Both the position numbers and the translations under genes were made by a program. A stretch of DNA of 11,173 nucleotides from Gudongella sp046224405 (GTDB taxonomy: Bacteria; Bacillota; Clostridia; Tissierellales; Tissierellaceae): contig NZ_JBJXRK010000044.1 in assembly GCF_046224405.1 (NCBI RefSeq), positions 1 to 11,173 of the forward strand. Reading direction: 5' to 3'. Below, one piece after another: positions 6,231 to 11,173 of this stretch. The first letter of the stretch is position 1. Each line of letters starts with the position of its first letter. The notes beneath the pieces were generated by a model. It saw only the letters and a program-made list of their open reading frames with translations, had not been told where the DNA came from and made no database searches.

Positions 6231-7688
6231 ATGGGACCAATTGTTGATTTTTTGAATGCAGTCATTTGGAGTAATGCATTAGTTTATCTACTTCTTGGAA
6301 CAGGTTTATATTTTTCATTGAGAACACGTTTTGTTCAGGTACGTCTTATCAAGAAAATGGTTAGTTTACTATTTGGTAATGTAGCTTCTGACACAGGTGT
6401 ATCATCATTTCAGGCTTTTGCTCTTGCTGTAGCAGGCCGTGTTGGTACCGGTAATATTGCCGGTGTTGCAACTGCCATTGCTTTGGGAGGACCAGGAGCA
6501 GTATTTTGGATGTGGGTAATCGCATTCCTTGGAGCAAGTTCAGCATATGTTGAAGCTGCTTTGGCACAGGTATACAAGGATGAAGTTGATGAGCAGTATC
6601 GTGGAGGACCACAATACTTCATCGAAAAGGGTCTTGGTATCAAGTGGTATGCGGTTGCTTTTTCAGTTGCAACTGTAGTTGCAATGGGATTCTTCCTACC
6701 AGGTATACAATCAAATGCTATTGCGGTTAGTATCAATAATGCTTTTGGTATTGCAACCGGGATTACTGGTGGAGCAATAGTTTTAATTTTGGCACTTATT
6801 CTATTCGGTGGTGTAAAGCGTATTGGTAGAGTTGCAGAAAAAGTAGTACCGATCATGGCAATTGTGTATATAGCTGTTGCTTTGCTTATGATGATATTTA
6901 ACATTTCAGAGATTCCAAGAGTATTCGGTCTTATCATCGGTAGTGCCTTCGGTGCGGAGCAAGCATTTGCAGGTATAATCGGTGCAGCAATATCAATGGG
7001 AGTTAAGCGTGGTATCTACTCAAACGAAGCAGGACAGGGTACTGGACCAATGGCTGCGGCTGCAGCTGAGGTTGACCACCCTGCAGAGCAGGGTCTTGTT
7101 CAGGCCTTCTCAGTTTACTTCGATACATTGTTCGTTTGTTCAGCTACAGCCTTTATGATAATTGTTTCAGGAATGTACAATGTTTATGATGGCGATGCAA
7201 TAATATTTGAAGGAGCTCCAGGAATCGAGTATGGACCTGCATTTACACAAAGTGCAATAGATACATTTATCCCTGGATTTGGTTCAGCATTCGTAGCTGT
7301 TGCAATATTCTTCTTTGCATTGACTACTCTACTGGCTTACGGTTACTATGCAGAGGTCGGTGTTGCTTACCTGTTCAAGAAGGGTAAAACCAGACATACA
7401 GTAATAACTGTAACTAGATTAGTATTCCTGGTATCAGTATTCTATGGAACCCTAAGTACAGTTGGAGAGGTTTGGGCACTTGGTGATATCGGAGTTGGAC
7501 TGATGGCATGGTTGAACGTAATAGCCATACTTCTACTTTCAAAAACAGGTCTCCTTACTTTGAAGGATTACGAAGATCAGCTTAAAGCAGGAGTTAAAGT
7601 TCCTACTTTTGATCCTGATAAACTTGGAATCAAGAATGCTGAAACTTGGAAAGGCATTAACGCTAGAAAAGCCAAGCAAAACGCGTAA
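6231..7688 (+). CDS. Sodium:alanine/glycine symporter (AGCS family)
   Basis: This is a cytoplasmic-membrane symporter importing alanine or glycine with Na+ (or H+), 485 residues with multiple hydrophobic segments, full length for the AGCS family (AlsT/DagA-like). Signatures include SSFQAFALAVAGRVGTGNIAG (from 58), the GGPGAVFWMW segment (86-95), SSAYVEAALAQVY (103-115), RGGPQYF (124-130), the highly conserved KRGIYSNEAGQGTGP (259-273) and AEVDHPAEQGLVQAFSV (279-295). They are followed by the late segment FFALTTLLAYGYYAEV (361-376). The conserved substrate- and cation-site regions look intact. The start is set by AAGGAGGT 6 nt upstream. It is a single-gene transcription unit with a promoter before it and a strong terminator after. 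Alanine versus glycine preference cannot be read from the sequence. Confidence 0.96.
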   Translation: MGPIVDFLNAVIWSNALVYLLLGTGLYFSLRTRFVQVRLIKKMVSLLFGNVASDTGVSSFQAFALAVAGRVGTGNIAGVATAIALGGPGAVFWMWVIAFLGASSAYVEAALAQVYKDEVDEQYRGGPQYFIEKGLGIKWYAVAFSVATVVAMGFFLPGIQSNAIAVSINNAFGIATGITGGAIVLILALILFGGVKRIGRVAEKVVPIMAIVYIAVALLMMIFNISEIPRVFGLIIGSAFGAEQAFAGIIGAAISMGVKRGIYSNEAGQGTGPMAAAAAEVDHPAEQGLVQAFSVYFDTLFVCSATAFMIIVSGMYNVYDGDAIIFEGAPGIEYGPAFTQSAIDTFIPGFGSAFVAVAIFFFALTTLLAYGYYAEVGVAYLFKKGKTRHTVITVTRLVFLVSVFYGTLSTVGEVWALGDIGVGLMAWLNVIAILLLSKTGLLTLKDYEDQLKAGVKVPTFDPDKLGIKNAETWKGINARKAKQNA

Positions 7689-7737
7689 GTCGAGACTTAT
7701 TGAATTATATGTGTGATTACATGATATGATTATGAAA

Positions 7738-7777
7738 ATGACGTCACTTATCAGAGGATAGGTGGCGTCATTTTTTT
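7738..7777 (+). terminator. Rho-independent terminator of the symporter gene
   Basis: A 10-bp stem, ATGACGTCAC (7738-7747) with GTGGCGTCAT (7762-7771, one G-U pair), with a 14-nt loop is followed by an uninterrupted T-run (7771-7777). It lies 50 bp beyond the symporter stop codon. Confidence 0.93.
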
Positions 7778-7975
7778 CGTCTCTTGCTCTATAAATTCCT
7801 TGAGATGCAATTCATTTTATCTTGTCAATTAACAAGCTAAATCGGATATAGCCTTCCCCTTTCCCCCTCTCCTTTCTATTCCAGGATGTCCCCAATATAG
7901 GAGTATCCCAGTCCAGATGATTCAGCTGCAATAACAGTGTTTTGTGCTTGAACCCTATAATAATGGGAAAATCCC
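7778..7975. other. Non-coding intergenic stretch with a homopyrimidine tract
   Basis: Between the symporter terminator and the phosphatase promoter I see no supportable gene. The stretch contains a pure 26-nt C/T run at 7852-7877, unusual in this AT-rich sequence, and a small inverted repeat CTTGT/ACAAG near 7821-7836. A 64-codon stop-free frame on the minus strand (7812-8003) crosses it but has no good start or ribosome site. Confidence 0.5.
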
Positions 7976-8004
7976 TTGATAGATATATACTGGTCCTATA
8001 TAAT
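7976..8004 (+). promoter_or_regulatory. Promoter of the phosphatase gene
   Basis: TTGATA (7976-7981) and TATAAT (7999-8004) are exactly 17 bp apart, a near-consensus sigma-A promoter. The predicted leader of about 66 nt contains a small hairpin TTGTGT/ACACAA (8035-8040 with 8049-8054) just before the ribosome binding site. Confidence 0.78.
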
Positions 8005-8077
8005 TAAAAGGTGCAGAATTACACATCATTAGGCTTGTGTTGATTCTTACACAAATAATTCAAGGAATGAGGGTCTT

Positions 8078-9760
8078 ATGGAAAACATACACAATCAGTA
8101 TTTTAAGGAACTGAAGCTATACAACAGAATAACAGTTGTTTTCTTACTATCTATCTCCCTTTACATTATTGCAGGCATATATAACGATGTTTTCATAAAA
8201 CTTGTTTCTGTTGCAAGCTATCTCACCTGGCATATGATCTTTGAATTCGCCAGCGTTCTGGTATCCTTTTCCATATTCACCGTTACTTATTTTGTCTACA
8301 AGGAATCAAGGAAGCTGAGCATGATTTTTTTGGGTTGTACATTTCTATTTATGGGTACCCTTGATGCTATGCATACCTTCAGCTTTAAGGGCATGTCAGA
8401 TTTTTTCATAGCAAATACCACTGCCAACAGAGCAACCACCCTCTGGATCCTTTCAAGATCTCTCGGTAGTCTTGGGTTTTTAGTGTCTGTATTGATTCCT
8501 GACAGCAAGAAGGGAAAGATCAATAATGGTATCTTTGCCATTGGAACCTTGCTTTTCTCCATTCTGCTGTTTGTAATTGTTACCTATTACCCCAATGTAT
8601 TTCCTCCCATGCTCATTGAAGACTCAGGGCTAACAACAATTAAAATAGTGATGGAATATATTATAATAATTATTATGGCTATCACCTTCCTGATCGTTTT
8701 GTCTCAGTACAGAGTAACTTCACAAGTTAGGGATTACCAGTACCTGTTAGCTTTGGTTTTCTTGATTTTTTCCGAATTTGCCTTCACCAATTATGGTAGC
8801 GTCTATGATGCGTTCAACTATATTGGACACATCTATAAGGTGGTAGCATATATGATTCTCTATAAGGCCATCTACGTGGATAACGTAAGTGAACCATACA
8901 GGGAAATGAAGAAAGCGAGAAATGAACTAAAGGAATACTCGGATAATCTAAATAGGTTGGTAAAAAAGCGTACAAGGGATTTGGAAGAGGCAAACTCAAT
9001 GCTACTAAAGGATATTGAGTATGCAAAGGAAATGCAGATTAGACTTATGCCTGCACAGCTTCCAAAGGATGAATCCGTATCGATTCAAGCGGAATATCTA
9101 CCTGCTGAAAGATTAAGCGGAGACTTTTATAATCTGGTTAGGCTTGATGAAGACAATGTGGCAATCTACATTGGTGATGTTTCCGGTCACGGGGTATCCG
9201 CAGCGATGCTAACCATTTTTGCCAATCAAAATATAACGCCTATTAAGCCTGATGAGAATGAGGAAGATAGAATCACACCTCCATCAACTATTCTTGATGA
9301 TGTATACCAGAGCTTCAACGAGACTAATTTTCAGGATGAAACATATATCCTGATGCTCTATGGAATCTACAATAGAAACACTCGAGTATTCAGATATGCA
9401 TCAGCTGGAATAAATGTTCCTCCCTATGTAATCAGAAGGTCTGGAGATGTTGAAGAGCTTGATTCAAAGGGTTTCTCAATCTGTAAGCTTGGAGAATTTG
9501 TTAATCCCACCTATGAAGAGAGAAAAGTACAACTTGAAAAAGGGGACAAGCTCTTTTTGTACTCAGATGGTTTGGTTGAGGCAAGAAATTCTGATAATGA
9601 AATATTTGGACAGAGAAATATGGAAAGATACCTGAAGAAAAATAGCTTTATGAAGGCCGGTGAGTTGAAGGAAGCTCTAAGGAAGAACCTGTGTAATCAT
9701 ATTGGAAATCTGGATATGTTAAAGGATGATGTAACCTTTGTCATACTGGAAATCAACTAG
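8078..9760 (+). CDS. MASE3-domain PP2C/SpoIIE serine phosphatase (RsbU-like)
   Basis: This is a membrane-bound sensor phosphatase, 560 residues. The N-terminal part (about 16-268) has seven or eight hydrophobic segments and resembles the MASE3 sensor domain: FEFASVLVSFSIF (55-67) and FLFMGTLDAMHTFSFKGM (89-106). A charged helical, probably coiled-coil, linker runs through 272-320. The C-terminal PP2C-type SpoIIE domain (about 335-560) carries the metal-binding acidic residues: D349 in SGDF, D367 in GDVSGHG, D497 in LYSDG, and D550-D551 in KDDVT, so it looks catalytically competent. In most relatives the segment 'AGHNPP' has His; here it is AGINVPP (443-449). Known members dephosphorylate STAS-type anti-sigma-factor antagonists; no such substrate gene is in the window. 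Start: ATG preceded by AAGGAATGAGGG. It is probably co-transcribed with the small gene 51 bp downstream. Confidence 0.92.
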   Translation: MENIHNQYFKELKLYNRITVVFLLSISLYIIAGIYNDVFIKLVSVASYLTWHMIFEFASVLVSFSIFTVTYFVYKESRKLSMIFLGCTFLFMGTLDAMHTFSFKGMSDFFIANTTANRATTLWILSRSLGSLGFLVSVLIPDSKKGKINNGIFAIGTLLFSILLFVIVTYYPNVFPPMLIEDSGLTTIKIVMEYIIIIIMAITFLIVLSQYRVTSQVRDYQYLLALVFLIFSEFAFTNYGSVYDAFNYIGHIYKVVAYMILYKAIYVDNVSEPYREMKKARNELKEYSDNLNRLVKKRTRDLEEANSMLLKDIEYAKEMQIRLMPAQLPKDESVSIQAEYLPAERLSGDFYNLVRLDEDNVAIYIGDVSGHGVSAAMLTIFANQNITPIKPDENEEDRITPPSTILDDVYQSFNETNFQDETYILMLYGIYNRNTRVFRYASAGINVPPYVIRRSGDVEELDSKGFSICKLGEFVNPTYEERKVQLEKGDKLFLYSDGLVEARNSDNEIFGQRNMERYLKKNSFMKAGELKEALRKNLCNHIGNLDMLKDDVTFVILEIN

Positions 9761-9811
9761 ATAATCTGATATAACAGCATTGTGGGTATAGTTGTATTGA
9801 GGTGATATATT

Positions 9812-10261
9812 GTGGAAATTTCAGAACTGATCCATCTAATAAAAAATGATGAAAGAGATAAAGACAGGGAATTTATTCTAGAGGAGCTATACTGGAGCAA
9901 TCTAAGTGAGTTGGACCAGGAATCCATAGAGCGTATCATTTCTCCTTTTGTCTTGGAATCTAAAACTAAAGGTGAAATCGCTGGCGCAATCAAGCTTTAT
10001 GGAAATCCAGACGGAGCACATATCGAACTTTTTCAAAAGATGATAATTGAGCTATATAGAAAGAATCCCTTATCCTATATCGAGGCAGCAACGGATTATC
10101 CTGCAGAAGGTTTGGATACCCTCTATATATTCAGAAATAAATCAATATTCCAGGATGTTGCTAAAGAAAAGGAATCCCTTATTGCACAAGCAGAGAATGA
10201 TAATATGAAATCAAAAATTGATCTTTTCTTCAGGATGTATGATAATCTCTGCAACACCTGA
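9812..10261 (+). CDS. Uncharacterised 149-residue protein downstream of the phosphatase
   Basis: I do not recognise this protein. It starts at GTG, chosen because GAGGTG lies 7 nt before it. It is soluble, with no signal peptide or membrane segment, strongly charged and apparently almost entirely alpha-helical: heptad-like helices occur around 3-30, 37-65, 74-90 and 120-145. Segments worth noting are LDQESIERIISPFVLESK (34-51) and YPAEGLDTLYIF (95-106). The gene follows the phosphatase stop by 51 bp on the same strand with no terminator or clear promoter between. Co-transcription, and so perhaps a role as partner or substrate of the phosphatase pathway, is an inference from position only. It bears no resemblance I can see to STAS or HATPase anti-sigma proteins. 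Codon use looks like that of the neighbour, and the reading frame is intact. Confidence 0.72.
   Translation: MEISELIHLIKNDERDKDREFILEELYWSNLSELDQESIERIISPFVLESKTKGEIAGAIKLYGNPDGAHIELFQKMIIELYRKNPLSYIEAATDYPAEGLDTLYIFRNKSIFQDVAKEKESLIAQAENDNMKSKIDLFFRMYDNLCNT
9938..9978. repeat. Imperfect 41-bp palindrome inside the hypothetical gene
   Basis: The two 20-bp halves around base 9958 are complementary at 16 of 20 positions, starting ATTTCTCCTTT and ending AAAGGTGAAAT. Because of this, the opposite strand reads a similar peptide (SPLVLDSKTKGE) to the sense strand (SPFVLESKTKGE). There is no U-tract, so it is not an obvious terminator. Confidence 0.55.
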
Positions 10262-10302
10262 GTCTAGTGATATCAATCAGTTGATTGCAAAGAGATAAAG
10301 AG

Positions 10303-10327
10303 AGTGGGGACGGTGACTTTTTTACCC
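10303..10327 (+). repeat. Left terminal inverted repeat of the RayT element
   Basis: It contains TGGGGACGGTGAC followed by a T-run. It lies 41 bp beyond the stop of the upstream hypothetical gene and 64 bp before the transposase start. A weak hairpin, CCCA/TGGG around a TTTATT loop (10325-10338), follows it, as is common at ends of Y1 transposase elements. Confidence 0.7.
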
Positions 10328-10391
10328 ATTTATTTGGGAATTGTTTTTTATATATTTTGTGAAAAAACAAGGGTGTAAAGGAGGCTCTTGA

Positions 10392-10910
10392 ATGCCAAGA
10401 TCTGCAAGGAAAATAAGTTCTACAGGAATCTATCACGTAATGATAAGAGGTATTAATCGTTCCCCGATATTTCTAGGTGACAGCTCTAAAGGTATGTTGC
10501 TTAAGATCATTGAAGAAGTAAAGATTAATATGTCATTTAGGCTATATGCCTATTGCATCATGGATAACCATGCTCATATGCTGATCGATGAAAATGGTAC
10601 TTCAATAAGTGAGATTATGAAAAGGATATGTGGTTCTAATGGCAACAAATACAATAAGATTCACGGAAGAATGGGCCATTTGTTCCAAGACCGATTTAAG
10701 AGCGAATGCGTAGAGACAAATGCTTATTTTATTACGGTTTCAAGATACATACTAAACAATCCTGTTAAATCAGGTCTTGTAGAATCAGCAATTGATTATA
10801 AATGGAGCAGTATGCGTGAGTATACTACTACAGGATCAATAACAGACACAGATTTGCTTTTATCAATGTATAGCAATGATAATGAATCATCAAAGAAGCA
10901 TGTTGCTTAA
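10392..10910 (+). CDS. REP-associated tyrosine (Y1/HUH) transposase, N-terminal catalytic part
   Basis: This is a single-strand DNA transposase of the IS200-like/RayT type, 172 residues to the first stop. The family opening MPRSARKISSTGIYHVMIRGINR (from residue 1) is typical. The HUH metal motif is H60-A-H62 in MDNHAHMLI, and the probable nucleophile is Tyr87 in KYNKIHGR, just before the conserved GHLFQDRFKSE (95-105). Then come YILNNPVKSGLV (119-130) and DYKWSSMREY (135-144). The catalytic domain looks complete. In Firmicutes relatives the protein continues into a C-terminal region with a helix-turn-helix, to about 250 residues; here that part is in the next frame (10876-11145). The ATG has AAGGAGG 7 nt upstream. 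It could act as a shorter enzyme on its own, or the gene may be decaying. Confidence 0.88.
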   Translation: MPRSARKISSTGIYHVMIRGINRSPIFLGDSSKGMLLKIIEEVKINMSFRLYAYCIMDNHAHMLIDENGTSISEIMKRICGSNGNKYNKIHGRMGHLFQDRFKSECVETNAYFITVSRYILNNPVKSGLVESAIDYKWSSMREYTTTGSITDTDLLLSMYSNDNESSKKHVA

Positions 10911-11145
10911 GGATCTTGAGAAAGAAGATATTGTTTACCTAAATGAAAACAACATTAGGCGAACTGACAATGAAGCTAGGTTAATATATGAACGTTTTCT
11001 TGGAGACCTATCCATTGATGACATAGGATGTCTTGAGCACAGATCCAGAGTCAGGCTTATTATGAATCTAAAAAGCAACGGACTGACCAATGCTCAGATA
11101 ATTGCTCTAACTGGTTTACATAGAAAAAGTGTGATTGGTATATAA
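10876..11145 (+). pseudogene. C-terminal helix-turn-helix part of the transposase, in the +1 frame
   Basis: This frame continues the transposase: RRTDNEARLIYERFLG (28-43 of this frame) and the ending SNGLTNAQIIALTGLHRKSV (67-86). That ending matches the helix-turn-helix 'glsirqIarlTGIsR' that closes full-length Firmicutes transposases of this type. It overlaps the upstream frame by 35 bp. From 10392 to 11145 is 754 nt, one more than 251 codons, so a single extra base would explain the split and restore a protein of 250 residues. Internal ATGs at 10876, 10882 and 10900 could allow separate synthesis, but none has a good ribosome site. A pseudogene caused by a one-base insertion is the simplest reading; a sequencing error or programmed +1 shift is possible. 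Confidence 0.7.
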
Positions 11146-11146
11146 T

Positions 11147-11171
11147 GGATAAAATTGGAACCGTCCCCATT
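11147..11171 (-). repeat. Right terminal inverted repeat of the RayT element
   Basis: This is the reverse complement of the left end with six mismatches, and its ACCGTCCCCA core (11160-11169) is identical. It begins immediately after the stop codon of the C-terminal frame and reaches to within 2 bp of the window edge. Confidence 0.7.
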
Positions 11172-11173
11172 TT

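Larger units (their letters stand above)
10303..11171 (+). mobile_element. REP-associated (RayT/Y1) transposase element with TGGGGACGGT ends
   Basis: An element of about 869 bp contains the split transposase reading frame and is bounded by inverted repeats. The left end (10303-10327) and the reverse complement of the right end (11147-11171) match at 19 of 25 positions, with the core TGGGGACGGT identical (10305-10314 and 11160-11169). Similar GGGGACGG motifs next to transposases of this class occur in Firmicutes genomes, to my knowledge. The window stops 2 bp after the repeat, so the true right boundary may lie further out. No target duplication can be checked. Confidence 0.75.

Noticed and set aside
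6410..6937. Minus-strand open frame of 175 codons opposite the symporter gene
   Set aside because: It is an antisense shadow of the highly conserved AGCS coding sequence; its peptide is rich in Pro, Thr and Ile with no known motif.
7812..8003. Stop-free minus-strand frame of 64 codons, possibly a gene remnant (contains LNHLDWDTPILG)
   Set aside because: There is no ATG or GTG start with a ribosome site, it overlaps the phosphatase promoter, and the length is within chance for this composition. A BLASTP hit to a known family would change this view.
9757..9993. Minus-strand 78-codon frame opposite the start of the hypothetical gene
   Set aside because: Its resemblance to the sense protein arises from the 41-bp palindrome; it has no supported start and is antisense to the better frame.
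10274..10287. Short hairpin CAATCA-GT-TGATTG after the hypothetical gene
   Set aside because: The 6-bp AT-rich stem has a 2-nt loop and no T-tract, so it is not convincing as a terminator.

Overview
The window looks like a piece of a low-GC Gram-positive (Firmicutes, probably Clostridia) chromosome. The evidence is AT-rich DNA, strong AGGAGG-type ribosome binding sites, TTG and GTG starts, sigma-A-like promoters often with an extended -10 (TGnTATAAT), lipoprotein signal peptides, and protein families typical of that group. No species can be named from sequence alone. No tRNA, rRNA, CRISPR array or phage gene was seen.

Layout, left to right. (1) 1-2000, plus strand: an SLC13/DASS-type sodium:anion permease with a central pair of RCK_C (TrkA-C-like) domains, with its own promoter and a hairpin that also faces the next, convergent operon. 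(2) 2010-4966, minus strand: a two-gene envelope operon. A NodB-type polysaccharide deacetylase lipoprotein is transcribed first, followed after 19 bp by a DUF4015 putative glycoside hydrolase lipoprotein. Its promoter carries two ACCATGGT palindromes between -35 and -10. (3) 5032-6020, minus strand: a small MoaD/ThiS-like ubiquitin-fold protein without the usual C-terminal Gly-Gly, ended by a good terminator, and upstream of it a DUF488 protein. Each has a recognisable promoter. (4) 6154-7777, plus strand: a sodium:alanine/glycine symporter (AGCS family) with its own promoter and an excellent terminator, divergent from the DUF488 gene. (5) 7976-10261, plus strand: a membrane-anchored PP2C/SpoIIE (RsbU-like) serine phosphatase with a MASE3 sensor, followed by an unrecognised 149-residue protein that is probably co-transcribed. 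(6) 10303-11171, plus strand: a REP-associated (RayT/Y1, HUH) transposase element bounded by inverted TGGGGACGGT repeats. Its reading frame is split by a +1 shift between the HUH domain and a C-terminal helix-turn-helix part.

Most of the window is ordinary housekeeping, transport and envelope biology. The parts worth a second look are the split RayT element and its terminal repeats, the dyad operator candidate in the deacetylase promoter, the MoaD-like protein that ends in His-His, and the phosphatase with its unknown helical partner. I do not see clear evidence of a wholly new multi-gene system.
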